From positions 1 through 64,000 of the forward strand of contig VHIT02000046.1 in the NCBI GenBank assembly GCA_009768925.2: 64,000 bases of DNA, in the 5' to 3' direction. Position 1 is the stretch's first letter, and each line of letters begins with the position of its first letter. Shown piece by piece: positions 19,929-30,396 of the stretch. This stretch comes from Cryptosporidium bovis (Eukaryota > Apicomplexa > Conoidasida > Eucoccidiorida > Cryptosporidiidae). The notes beneath the pieces were generated by a model. The model did not search any database. It saw only the letters and a list, made by a program, of their open reading frames with translations, and was not told the DNA's origin. The position numbers and the translations under genes are program-made.

Positions 19929-19961
19929 TTCATATATATGTATATACATATATATGTGAAT
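19929..19961. repeat. Inverted repeat, 3' flank of CDC26-like gene
   Basis: ATTCATATATATGTA is followed by its near reverse complement, with a two-base insertion in the right arm. It lies 34 bp beyond the stop of the minus-strand CDC26-like gene and could form a hairpin in its 3' UTR. Confidence 0.5.
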
Positions 19962-19994
19962 GTTTTGTTAGTATTTTCGGAAATAAACCGACAA

Positions 19995-20294
19995 CTACGA
20001 ATCTACATGTTCAATTCCATCTCCACTTGGATTACTATTTGCTGGTTGAGAAGCAGTTGGAACAACGGAATTATCTCCTCGTACGAGATTTAGGGAGATA
20101 TTGTCATCACTGTTACTGTTATTTATGTTACTTGCTACGCTTCCACTTGAAAAGTTATTAGATAAAAGCGTATTTGAATGATTTATTGTGTCGCTGTTTT
20201 CTTTGTAGTACTTGGCCTTGTTTAAGATCCTGTTTTTCAAGTCTTGTATATCCTGCACATTAAGTTCTATTAGACTTCCTGGACGAGTTAGCAT
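19995..20294 (-). CDS. CDC26: CDC26-like subunit of the anaphase-promoting complex
   Basis: 99 residues. The N terminus MLTRPGSLIELNVQDIQDL follows the CDC26 pattern (M-L-x-R-x-P/G-x-x-L-E-L-x-x-x-D-I, as in the human protein), which is the segment that threads into the TPR channel of APC6/CDC16. A predicted helix continues through KNRILNKAKYYKEN. The remainder is a Ser/Asn-rich disordered tail, as is usual for this subunit. CDC26 is one of the smallest and most easily missed APC/C subunits. The start ATG is fixed by the motif itself. Risk: the match rests on about 25 residues. Confidence 0.6.
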   Translation of the reverse strand: MLTRPGSLIELNVQDIQDLKNRILNKAKYYKENSDTINHSNTLLSNNFSSGSVASNINNSNSDDNISLNLVRGDNSVVPTASQPANSNPSGDGIEHVDS

Positions 20295-21172
20295 GTCTCT
20301 TTGAAAACACTCGCTTTAACTTATTATTTTTTGCCTAAAGAATATATTTGTACTTCCGACTATTTTTAAATATCAGTTTTGCTACTCACATATGTTTGTG
20401 AAATAGCAATAGGGTTTTTTTGTAAAAAAACAAAACACCCAAGTGGAGAAAACTTTCCTATACTATCGCCAGGCACTTTGACTGTGTATGAAAATTTATC
20501 TATTCTATAATTAAATAGAAACGCGACTTTGAAAACCTACTATTTATTCTTTGTCTCTTAGATGTAGTAATACCTCACACTAGCTTCCTTTCTTAAGCTT
20601 ATGCTATCAGTAAGCCTCGTAAGTATGCCTGAAATGTGTTTTGAGATATGTAGTCAGCTCTATGTGTTTACTCTCGTCTATATTTCTCTGTTACTTAATG
20701 TACAAATATTTTGTCATTTAACCCAGTTTCAAAAATTTACTTTTCAAATAAGCAATAATAAATGAGCCAAAATACAGTTAGCGCTAATATTCTTTGAAAA
20801 GCAACTAAATTTTTTTAATTTAGTAAAAGAAAGGATTGTCATTAAAATAATGCGAAGATTGAAAGGTCTTCTATTCCCTCCTTCTTTAGGAACAAATAAG
20901 GCATATTAGTCGATTAACTAAAACAAGATACATATTAATCAGAAAAGAAAGTTTCGTTCTATATAAAGAATTTTCTGCTTTAACACAGTAGAGATTAAAA
21001 TATGCAACTACTAACAACTGTTTTTTTCAAATAAAACGGGGAATTGGGAGGAAAATTACATTTCGTAAAACTGAATCTAAACCAGGTTCACGATCCCTAT
21101 TCATTTTAAAATCCTGCTGTGTTTACAAAACGACACGTAATGGTTCGTTAAAGGCAAATACTCACACTAGTG
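20295..21172. other. Intergenic, about 0.9 kb
   Basis: AT-rich spacer between two minus-strand genes. There are T-rich stretches but no convincing exon, tRNA or repeat. Confidence 0.5.
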
Positions 21173-22060
21173 TTAACTTCTGTCAGTGAGTGCATTCCTT
21201 ATCCTAGTTCTGCTGTCATCATTATTTACACTTGGATTGCATCCCCCAGTTGTTTTACTATTTGTGTTTGAACTGTTATTTACGCCAAGAGTGACAATCC
21301 CTCTAGAGTCTATTGAAATAGTTAAACTCTCTGGTGTCTGACCAGTTAATGCAATATTAATCATGTCCGGATTAACGGTTGTTTTGTAGTTTGCTTCATG
21401 CTGATTCCCGTTGTGTGTCACAACATGAGTACCAGAAATTGCATTTGGTGAGCATATTTCACTATTGTTGTTAGTATTACTTCCAGAAATCGGGATATTA
21501 TTGTTACTCAAACATTGATTCACGTCATTTACTTGTTTAATATTGCCATTATTATCATTAATAACAAAACTTGTCGTCCCGTTTGAGCCATTGGTGCTAA
21601 ATGCTCCGCAATTACTTACTCCAGATATTGTATTGTTACTGCATATGCAACAAGACTGTAGTGAACAAGTGTTATTACAAGTGTAGTTTATTCCGTTCAC
21701 ATAACTGCTTGCCAATCCAAAGTTACAGTGACAGCAACAGCAATATACATTGCTATTTCTTATATTCTCAATTCTGTTATTAGAACTTAAAGTTGCAATT
21801 CTTCTTGCTTCAAAACTGCTGTTGTGGATTCTTTGAGAACACAAACAACCTAATTGATTGTTTTCTTTGCTATTTAATGTGTCATTCTGAGTCAGAATGT
21901 AATTATTTAACAGATTTGTTCCGTTTAAATTTCCAATATTAGTACATTGTGGGCATTGCGAACAGTTTAAAAACACATGTGATCCCTTAACCATTTGTCC
22001 ATTGTTCATTTGGTTATCCTTTCTATTCATCCCTTGATTAACACAACTCTGGCAAACCAT
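21173..22060 (-). CDS. Cys/Asn-rich protein of unknown function
   Basis: 295 residues, unrecognised. Cysteines cluster in zinc-binding-like pairs: CQSC (near residue 3), CSQCPQC (about 33-39), CLCS, a CCCCHC run (about 106-112), CNNTC and CCICS. The second half is Asn/Ser/Gly/Thr-rich low complexity with no lysine-rich nuclear signal. There is no signal peptide or TM segment. Cys spacing is irregular, so I cannot assign RING, LIM or another finger. The frame is continuous from an ATG and uses rather more G+C than its surroundings, which supports coding. Possibly lineage-specific. Confidence 0.6.
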   Translation of the reverse strand: MVCQSCVNQGMNRKDNQMNNGQMVKGSHVFLNCSQCPQCTNIGNLNGTNLLNNYILTQNDTLNSKENNQLGCLCSQRIHNSSFEARRIATLSSNNRIENIRNSNVYCCCCHCNFGLASSYVNGINYTCNNTCSLQSCCICSNNTISGVSNCGAFSTNGSNGTTSFVINDNNGNIKQVNDVNQCLSNNNIPISGSNTNNNSEICSPNAISGTHVVTHNGNQHEANYKTTVNPDMINIALTGQTPESLTISIDSRGIVTLGVNNSSNTNSKTTGGCNPSVNNDDSRTRIRNALTDRS

Positions 22061-22901
22061 TTCTTAAAGATAATAACTATTTTATTTACTATATTGTCTT
22101 TACACTATGTGCAAGTGTATTTATTTTATTTATATCGAATACTTATATGTTAGGTCCTTCTTGTACAATTCGAATGTCCAAGATTTGATTTATTGTTAAT
22201 AATGTTTTTAATTAAAAAAATAAAATGTATTACTCGTAAATTATAAACCACTATATTGTGCCCTTGCTACTCTTAGTTTTTCAAAATGATATTAATATTA
22301 TTATTAGTTAAGATACTTAAAAATAATATTCATACGTAGGTAAAATACATTATTATATCTATTTTGCTATTTTTTTATAATCAACATAAATAGTTATAAT
22401 TTGTTTGATCTATTTACACTTTTTCGAGCACGAGTCATGAAATATATTATTTCCCTCATTTTCGGTGGTTTTCTTTAAAAAAATATTGAAATTAGTTGTA
22501 CATATAATTCTAAAGGAAGTTTATAATTTCTATTTTTAATTCTATCTACTCAATCCTCACTTTCTTTCATTCAACAAACACAAATTCCCTGTTAGATGCA
22601 TATTTTAGATTAACCTTCAGTTTGTATCACTACGCACATACACAGATAAGACGTTTTGCTCATATTAAAGTAGAGATGAAAATATTTCAGAAAAAAAAAG
22701 TTAAATAAAATAATTGAGAAAATACCATTACTTCCGTTTTGCATTCACTTTTTAACTTGTTTTCCGTCCTCCCTATAATTTTAAGATAATCTTTTACATA
22801 TTTTGTGGTATAACGAAAAGTCTAATTACAACTATTTACTTATTAAAACGAACATGAAGGCAAATAAGTTGTGTTCACCCAACGAGGTGTATGCAATTCG
22901 A
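22061..22901. other. Intergenic, about 0.8 kb
   Basis: AT-rich DNA between the Cys-rich orphan and the 3' end of the first TSP gene. No supported feature. Confidence 0.5.
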
Positions 22902-24871
22902 CTAAGATCTATTCATCAGTAAAAATATAAGGAAGCAAACTAAACCAATTGCAACTGCAAGGGAATTTCCAACAATAATATTAAAGGTGTTATTGGAGTT
23001 AACAGTGCAATTTCTACCGTAATAACCCTCTGAACACTTGCAATAATAATCACTAGACCCAATGCTAATACACTCCCCCCCATTTTGACAAATATCTTCG
23101 AGACTCGATTGGCATATACCTTCACAAGTGTTAATGCATTCGGTTACTTGTTTAAGCTGAGAAGATAATGGACACGGTGTACCTGAATTTTCAGCTTCTT
23201 GTAAAATTACTCTGTATCTATATTTTGTACCATCACACAAATGCTTTGAGCAGTCTGACCATGGAGACCAGTGAGATAATACACAATCAACAGGGCAAGG
23301 CGAGTTGTTGCATGTTGAAGTCTGCTTCAGTAAATCCTGACAACCAGGTGCTTCGTGAGATAATTCTCTAGTCCTTGCTGTTATTCCTCCACCACAAGTG
23401 ACAGAACATGCACTCCAGCTTCCCCACTCTGTAAAACTACAAGGCAAACAATCAACATCAGTGTTGCAAGCCGATGTTTGAGAAGTCACTGTACACTCTA
23501 ATCCACCTGCCATAACCTCATTTAGTGGGTATCTCCATCTATACGTTGTTCCACCAGCACATGTACTTGTACAAGGAAGCCAAGACGACCATTGTGAATA
23601 TTCACAATCTATTGGAGATACCGCAAATCTAGTAGTTGAAAATTGTCTAAAGTCATCGGGAAATATTAATCTAACGGATTCTGGAACAGACTTGGCATGC
23701 CTTCCGCAATTTAGTAATGTACCCAATGACCACAAACTTTCTCTTATAAATACGTCAACACCAAATATTCTTTTTATTAAAATAGCCTAAAGTGAGAAGA
23801 GAATTATTTAGAGTACAAACAAAAGACCCTTTTGTTTAAACGAAAACTTACACTATATGGATTGGCAGGATCAGTATAATCAAATGGATAATCCCCATCA
23901 ACCAAGTAAGTTGTTCCACCCAAAACCAGATTTGAGCTCGTACAATAACTATTCACTGACTTTGTTTCATAATACCCGTTTGTTCTGTAGTAATATTGGC
24001 TTTGATCATCTTTCAACGTAACTGCAACTGAACCACCCCATTTTTTTGTCGTTGATCCAACTGCTAAATTTCCAAGTGGATACATTCCTGTTGAAAAAAC
24101 ATAAACTTCCAATAAATCTGGCCAGCCCTCATAGTAACTAGGTACTCTATTATCATTTGGAACTCCCGAAGTATCGTCTATTCCTGTGCTATTAACATAA
24201 TACAAATTGCTATCTTTAAAATTATATACCTCTTCAAAACCATCTACTAAGTAAACTCTTCTGTATGGTTCAGATAAAGGAATGTTCCTTTTGATCGAGT
24301 AGTCTTTAAAATTACTCTTGCCGTCCCCAAATGTAAGTAAATCGACACTTGAATAAACGACGCTTCTGCACGGGTAATATGGGCCATTTCCAGATAAGTA
24401 AAAGTAAAATCCACCTGGCCATCTTAACTTTTCTATAACTAAATCCAAATTAATTTCGGTTGGGGAGTACGGAAACGGAAAGTATGCATAATTTGCTGTC
24501 CACTTTTCACCTGTATCACTATTAGCTGATTCGGCATAAATAGTCTGAGTTTCATAGTCTATTTTTAGTATGCAATGAAACGAACTACCATTTTGAATTG
24601 TTACCAACGTAGATTCAACATTTGTAGCCGTAAATTTTCCGACTATTCTAAATGAAGTACCTGAATACCATGGCAAATTTGAATCTCCAAATTTATATGA
24701 TAATCCAAATGAGGTTACATCTTTCCAAGCCCTTTCCCATTGAAAACTTGGTGGGATACTGTTAACGTTACTTATAACAAATAAAAATACAAACACTAAA
24801 ACAAAATTATTAAAAAATCTAAATTTAAGTCTTGAATTAAAATTGGATTCATTCCTCAATCCAATGGTCAT
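22902..24871 (-). CDS. TSP1 x3 + EGF type I membrane surface protein (two exons)
   Basis: Exons 23852-24871 and 22902-23786 on the minus strand flank a 65-bp intron (donor GTAAGT, acceptor TTTAG, phase 0); together they give about 634 residues. The start is ATG 24871, followed by a basic segment and a hydrophobic signal sequence (FVLVFVFLFVISNVNS). Residues about 40-390 form an ectodomain I do not recognise, with few cysteines. Three thrombospondin type 1 repeats follow (about 400-555), with WSSW, WGSW and WSPW C-mannosylation motifs; the second has the CSVTCGG O-fucosylation motif and the first a related CTSTCAGG. One EGF-like domain (CQNGGECISIG...CKCSEGYYGRNC), a TM segment and a tail of only a few residues (NRS) end the protein. 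It belongs to the Cryptosporidium TSP-protein group; no vWA domain and no TRAP-type acidic cytoplasmic tail. Likely sporozoite/merozoite surface or micronemal. Confidence 0.88.
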
Positions 24872-25159
24872 TTTTACCACCAAAACTTATTTCCTTTGAG
24901 AAGTATTCTATATTTGACCTATTTAAAAAAAACAAAAGTCTCACACATAGATCTTATCTGTACTTTTTTCTGTAAATAAACTCAGAAATATCCCCCTCAA
25001 AATGCACTATTTCGTTCAAAATATCGCTATATTATATAAATGAATGCACATATATGACCTATTCTTATATTATTTATTCTTTATTCTCATTATATTGATC
25101 TTTTTTCCATGCTTGTGTATCCCACTTAAAGAACATATTTTTATTTATAAGGTAACGTA

Positions 25160-25306
25160 TTACCCGCCAAAATAGCTAAATATATTCCATCCGCCCCACA
25201 TAATCCAATTAACAAAAATATAGAGAAGAAGTAAAAAGATTAATGCACTACTTATTTTGAGAGATCTATTTCTTAAATAATAGGTTTTAAAGGGGATAAG
25301 AGTCAT
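25160..25306 (-). CDS. Possible 48-residue single-pass membrane protein
   Basis: ATG 25306 to TAA 25160. A short basic N terminus (KTYYLRNRSLK) is followed by one hydrophobic helix (ALIFLLLLYIFVNWIM) and a Trp/Gly/aromatic end (GGWNIFSYFGG). Composition is unlike random AT-rich frames (Trp, Gly, patterned charge). It sits between the two divergent TSP genes. No family recognised; it could be a small ER subunit or an accidental frame. Its final codons overlap an E2F-like GGCGGG word. Confidence 0.3.
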   Translation of the reverse strand: MTLIPFKTYYLRNRSLKISSALIFLLLLYIFVNWIMWGGWNIFSYFGG

Positions 25307-25503
25307 ATTACTTTCTTTTTTTTGAAACTGGGTTGAAAAGGAATTATCTATGTATAACAAGTAGATACATGCAGGATATTTTTTATTTTAAAGCACACAA
25401 ATAAGTATATAATATATTCATATGTATATCAGTGTCTGCTTTAAAATTTTTAAACATTCCTGCCTCTCTTGAGATTTAGCAACTAAAGTTCAATATATTT
25501 TCA

Positions 25504-26964
25504 ATGCTACATCCAATATTACAGCGGAGCAAATTTCATCATTTATATGTTGCTATTTTCGGAATTTATATCCTTAAAGTATTTCCTGGATTCAATTCAC
25601 AAATAGCTGATTTTCCGACATTTTCTTCTCAAATATGTTCGAACCCGTATACGTAAGTTTATTTTTCTCTTAATTTTTTAATTTTGAACCACTATTCACT
25701 TTTGTGCCTTAAATAAAATAGATTTGGCTACAGCATTGATACAAACAAAGATATTGACCTGATTGATGATGATATTTGGCCACTAAACCAAATCCTTTCT
25801 GCAGGTGGATCCACAAACAATGTAGTCAGAATATCATTCGCAACTGCAAAGAAGAATTCATATGAGTTAATTTTTACAATCTATCCTGCATTAAACAAGA
25901 TAGAAAGAGAGTGCACCTACGAGGGAGTAATTGTTAGAAAGCTTACCTCAGTCGCAGGAACTTCACCAAGGTTTATTAACTGGCCGTTCTTTGATAAATG
26001 GGTTGTTAATTTTCAAAGACAAGAATATGGTATATCTGTATCTTTGAATCAAGGTTATTCTGAGTTTTTGTACTGGAAAAGGTGTCTAAATGAACCAGTA
26101 GTTAGTGTTAAAGTCGAAGCTGAAGACGGTTATCTTTCCGCAAATCAAGTTGATTGTATCGTCTCCGAGTGGAGTACTTGGTCTCAATGTAGCTCAACCT
26201 GCCAAAACGGAACAAGATCTAGGACAAGATTAATACTAAGGCCAGCTTCCTTTAAAGGTGTTACTTGTCCTAATCTGATTGAGAGCGAGGGGTGCAATAT
26301 AAGTATTCCTTGTGAAGATTGTGTCTATTCTTCTTGGTCAGTTTGGGGTTCCTGTAGTGCTTCTTGTCAGGGAGGTACTAAAACAAGAACAAGAAAGCTT
26401 ATTTGGAAATCTGATATTAAGAGCGATTGCCAAGATCCTGAAATGGACATTGAAACCTGTAATGAACAAAGTTGTCCAATTGATTGTAAGCTTTCCGACT
26501 GGACAACGTGGAGTACGTGTTCCTCAACATGTGGCCCTGGAAACAAAATTAGATATAGAATAGTTTTTTTGGAATCCGATCTTGGTGGTGTTCAATGCCC
26601 TTCTGAAGAGGAAAGAACTGAACGTGTTTCTTGTAACAATCAAGACTGTGACAAATCATGCTTAAATGGAGGGATATGCCAAAATGGAGGTACTTGTACT
26701 GATATTCCCAATAGCAGCTTCACTTGTGAATGCGCTGAGAATTACTATGGCACATTTTGCGAGCACAGAAAGTACGAATGGTGGGTTTACTTTACTGTTT
26801 GTTTGCTTTCTCAGGTATTTATTGCTGCAATAGTTAAATTCACATTCCTCTCAAGACCTTCTAGTAATATAGTAACCCCCGTAACATATACCCAAAATAA
26901 TGCAGCAAATTTTGACTATACGCCTGCTTTTGACAATGATGCTGATATTTCTGGAATATACTAA
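25504..26964 (+). CDS. TSP1 x3 + EGF type I membrane surface protein (two exons)
   Basis: Exons 25504-25652 and 25722-26964 flank a 69-bp intron (donor GTAAGT, acceptor AATAG, phase 2); together they give 463 residues. A hydrophobic N-terminal signal (LYVAIFGIYILKVF) leads an ectodomain of about 150 residues that I do not recognise. Three TSP1 repeats (about 195-355) follow: WSTWSQC/CSSTCQNG, WSVWGSC/CSASCQGG and WTTWSTC/CSSTCGPG. Next are an EGF-like domain (CQNGGTCTDI...CECAENYYGTFC), a TM segment (about 402-425) and a cytoplasmic tail of about 38 residues ending DISGIY. The tail is acidic/aromatic at the end but lacks the terminal Trp typical of TRAP. It is head-to-head with the related gene ending at 24871, and the domain order is identical. 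Confidence 0.88.
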
Positions 26965-27437
26965 ACAAAATATCAAATTAATTGCATATCTATACCAAAA
27001 AAACTTGTGTTATTATATTAAAATTAAGGTCTATAAAATTAAGATTTATTCTTATTTAATATTTAATTCTATTTTATTATCGTCTTATTTCATTCTATTA
27101 AGATAAAGATGTTTACTTGCATGTTCTAATTTGCCATTATCTCAAGGCGCCTAAAACGTCCAGGTACATTTTCTGTTTTACCCACACTATCAAAATGTAA
27201 TTTATGGGAAAGATAAAGCTTTTTATATATTTTAACATAAATAGAGATGCGTTGATGTTAATAATATAAATAAATTGTGTAAATAATTGCATTAGTATTA
27301 CTTACTTTGGTACTCGATTATATTTTTTATAACAATTAAATCTATTCTGGCAGAATACTCGATTACACCTGCTTTTTCGATTTGTAATATCTACAAGTTA
27401 TTTAAAAAACAAACAACAGAAGAAATATTTTATAAGT
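26965..27437. other. Intergenic, about 0.5 kb
   Basis: AT-rich spacer between the TSP gene and the FHA-BRCT gene. The palindromic GGCGCC at about 27147-27152 is the only notable word. Confidence 0.45.
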
Positions 27438-28951
27438 ATGCTTTTTATTAAGAACTGTGAAACTGAGTCCATTTCGTTAGAAAGAGTAGTCGGGTGTTTA
27501 TTAGTTTTTGACGATTCTGGTAGTTCAGTGATTGATTCAATTACTTTAAATTCTGGTAAGAATTACATTTTTGATTCAGTTCAGTCCGTTTTCGAACCGG
27601 TGAATAACAGCAATAATAAAGGAATAATAAGTGTACAGGAGATAAAGAGAAATGATGTACTAAATATTGAAAATGATACTAATTACCATGCCATTATACA
27701 TTATGAGGACGGTGATTTTTTTATTGAGGATAATAACAGTATCAAAGGAACATATAGAAAAGCATTAAATTCAAAAATAAAGCCAAATTGTAAGTACGAG
27801 ATTATATCCGGTGATCATATATACTTTGGTGATTTGAAAACTAAATTAATTAGGTACGATGACTATGATAAAGCTGATACTCCGAAATGGGGCAATGAAG
27901 TCAATGATCACTTGTATTACGAAATAGAGGAGGCCATAAATGGCTATAATATGCAAAATGGTCAACATTCGTATTCAATTGAAAATTCAAGTGGTTCTGA
28001 TGTTGTTATAAGTAGCACCTTGGTGAATGAAAAAAACCAACAAGAGTGTAATATAGCAACAGAAAATCAAAAAAACAGCGAGTCCAACAATAGCAGTCTT
28101 AGCAATTTTTCTGATTTATTAGGTGAAAACTCCGGTAAAGAAAATGAAAATATTAATATAAGCAAAAAGAGAAAAAATCGCTATTCAATAACTAATTTGA
28201 ATAATATTTTATCGGTATCGTCTGAATCTGTAAATAGTGATAAGAAAAAGATAGTTTTGCTTTGGACAGGATGTACTCCTTCACTTAAAGTAGTCGAATT
28301 AACTAAAAAATACAATATCTCAATTATAGATTCTGATGATTTCGGTATGATATCTGAAAAAGTAACTCATGTGATTTCATCATCTATAAAGAGAACTTTA
28401 AAATTTTTATGGGCAGTTTCAAAGGGTTTGCCTATAATATCACCATCTACACTAAAAAATATATTAAATTCAATGTCTCATAAAATAAATAATGGTGCTA
28501 TAAATTTTAATGAATTTAATACCAAATGCATGGAAAATCTGTTACTGGATGTGGATGGTGAAAAAAAATTTGGTTTTTCACTTAAAAAATCAATTAATAA
28601 AGTACAGAAAAACGGTCCTGTTTTCTTTAATTATAGGTTTTTTGTATTCAAAAGTGTTAAAGCACCATCAATTAATGAGATTAATTGGCTACTCCAGTCT
28701 GGAAACTCTGCCCAGTTAATATCTGAATATGATTCGGTTTTAAAGATTAAAGACTGCTCCAATGTAATCATTATAGGCACAAATTCTGATACTAAAATTG
28801 TTAGGTAAGTCTTATTTTTTTATTGTTAAACCCTTCTTAACAATATTTATCCACCTTCAATTTCAGAAAAAATCATAAAGTTCATACTGTTGACTTTATT
28901 TTTGACTCAATACTCAAACAAGAAGTGAATATTAACTCCAATTTGCTTTAA
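27438..28951 (+). CDS. FHA + tandem BRCT protein, DNA-damage mediator-like (two exons)
   Basis: Exons 27438-28804 and 28867-28951 flank a 62-bp intron (GTAAGT...TTTCAG, phase 2); together they give 483 residues. N terminus: an FHA-like phosphothreonine-binding domain (about 10-140) with the late motifs NSIKGTY (the NGT turn) and GDHIYFG. The middle is Asn/Ser-rich, with the KKRKNR basic patch. C terminus: a first BRCT (about 270-345, VLLWTGC...VTHVISSS...LKFLWAVSKGLPIISP) and a second (about 390-483) whose last helix, HTVDFIFDSILKQEV, is supplied only by exon 2. The FHA-BRCT-BRCT layout resembles MDC1 or NBS1 and implies recruitment to phosphorylated chromatin at DNA breaks. An apicomplexan equivalent is not well defined, so the name stays general. 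Confidence 0.75.
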
Positions 28952-29457
28952 CAAAGAAATGGATACTTAATTAACGCATATGCACATTTGAGAGGATTAT
29001 TTCAAAATTAAATAGTAGTGTTTTTTAGTGGTTTTTCTTTACATACGCTGAATACATGTTCGAAAACCTATATGTAAAGTTAGTTATTAGGCATGCATGT
29101 TTTAAATTTAATTTAATTTAGTTCTTTTTTTATTTATTATCACACCGGTATAGCAGTTACAATTTATTTTATGTGGAATAATTTAATTTATTTAATGTTT
29201 CTTTTTAACGATGCATGTATGCATGCATGTACCAATACAAGATTAAATGACGTGTATAAATAAGACAAAGTGAACATAAAAGAATTTATTTGTATTTGAT
29301 GAAAAAATAGGTGATAGTTATTTTCTCACTGGTATATTCTGTAATTAAGTAACTAAGTAGAGGTGGATAGTGTTTTCAATAATAGTAATACTGGAAGACA
29401 GACAGAAAATAACGAATTACGAAAAAAATATTAAAGTGACCTTATTAGTAATAAAAA
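28952..29457. promoter_or_regulatory. Promoter region with clustered GCATGC motifs
   Basis: 506 bp upstream of a secreted-protein gene. GCATGCATG lies at 29091-29099, and ATGCATGTATGCATGCATGT at 29211-29230 includes a full TGCATGCA at 29220-29227. These are ApiAP2-type sites. No coding signal was seen. Confidence 0.5.
29220..29227 (+). promoter_or_regulatory. TGCATGCA ApiAP2-type site
   Basis: A perfect palindrome inside a TGCATG-repeat cluster, 231 bp upstream of the secreted orphan. The word is the known in vitro target of a conserved Plasmodium/Cryptosporidium AP2 domain. Confidence 0.45.
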
Positions 29458-30396
29458 ATGAAGAGTAGAATTGTAATTGCAATATTTATAGGCCTACTAT
29501 CAACAGTATATGTACATGGAGCCAAAGTAGAAAGTCAAACTGGGAGTGGGTTTTTCAACCCACTTGCGATATTCTCAGGAATAGGTAGTCTTTTTGACGG
29601 GATAACAAAAGGCATACAAAATATATTTGAAACATTTATAAAGGAAATTGTTCCACTTCCAGTTGAGATAGACCCAAAATATAATATACAAGAGATGTCT
29701 ACAATACAAGAAGATATAATGAAGAACTTGCCGATAATAGAGAATGATTTAAATTCTGTTGGCGAGGTAGTTAATGAGATGGCAATAGGAGCAAGTATAG
29801 GTGCAGCAAAGGGTCTAAAAATATCACAGTCAGTGTTAAAACCAGACACTTCTGATGCGGAGCAATTGCTTAAAAATTTAAAGTCAGTAGAAGGTACAGA
29901 AGAAAAAAAGAAAACATTAAAAGAAGTAGCAAAAGCAAAATCAAAAGACTTTTTGGAAGCATTAACAAAGCCATCGTCAATAGTATCTGATTATACAGCA
30001 CCTATTATAGTTATTCAAGCTCCAGAAACAGATGCGACAGAGGTTATGAAAATAAATGAAATAATTAAGTGTCGAGGAGGCGATAAGTGGTTGACCTTAG
30101 ATGAACACCATTCAAAACTGAAAGAGTACAAGAAATTCAAGGGAAAAAAGAAGAAATATATTGAGGATGAGATGGAGCAAATAAATAAATTAATTGAAGA
30201 AAGAGATGAAGTAATGACTAGTTTGAGGAATCAGTTAAGGGCAAATGAGGTAAAAATGGCTGAAAAACCTTCTGACGTTTCTACTATTGAAAATAAGCTG
30301 CTTAAACAACAAATGGGATATGTTGCTGACGAGATCGTAGCATTAGATAGACAATTAGGTAAACTCCACAAGAAAAAGAATAGAAACTTATTTTAA
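29458..30396 (+). CDS. Secreted protein of unknown function
   Basis: 312 residues. A clean signal peptide (about 1-21, MKSRIVIAIFIGLLSTVYVHG) precedes a Gly/Phe-rich amphipathic stretch (about 30-60), a helical middle with alanine/lysine-rich segments, and a long Lys/Glu coiled coil (about 190-312) ending in a basic tail KKKNRNLF. One cysteine near residue 204; no TM segment and no catalytic motif. Length, secretion signal and a coiled-coil basic C terminus are reminiscent of rhoptry or small-granule cargo in this genus, but that is inference. It stands alone between the FHA-BRCT gene and the convergent giant PH gene. Confidence 0.75.
   Translation: MKSRIVIAIFIGLLSTVYVHGAKVESQTGSGFFNPLAIFSGIGSLFDGITKGIQNIFETFIKEIVPLPVEIDPKYNIQEMSTIQEDIMKNLPIIENDLNSVGEVVNEMAIGASIGAAKGLKISQSVLKPDTSDAEQLLKNLKSVEGTEEKKKTLKEVAKAKSKDFLEALTKPSSIVSDYTAPIIVIQAPETDATEVMKINEIIKCRGGDKWLTLDEHHSKLKEYKKFKGKKKKYIEDEMEQINKLIEERDEVMTSLRNQLRANEVKMAEKPSDVSTIENKLLKQQMGYVADEIVALDRQLGKLHKKKNRNLF

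Larger units (their letters stand above)
19122..19994. other. Intergenic with TA microsatellite and near-palindromes
   Basis: 873 bp of very AT-rich DNA upstream of the rhomboid and downstream of the CDC26-like gene. It holds a TA repeat (about 19306-19339), several ATATATGTATATACAT-like dyads (about 19569-19610), and a near-perfect inverted repeat centred near 19944. No genes were seen. Confidence 0.6.
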
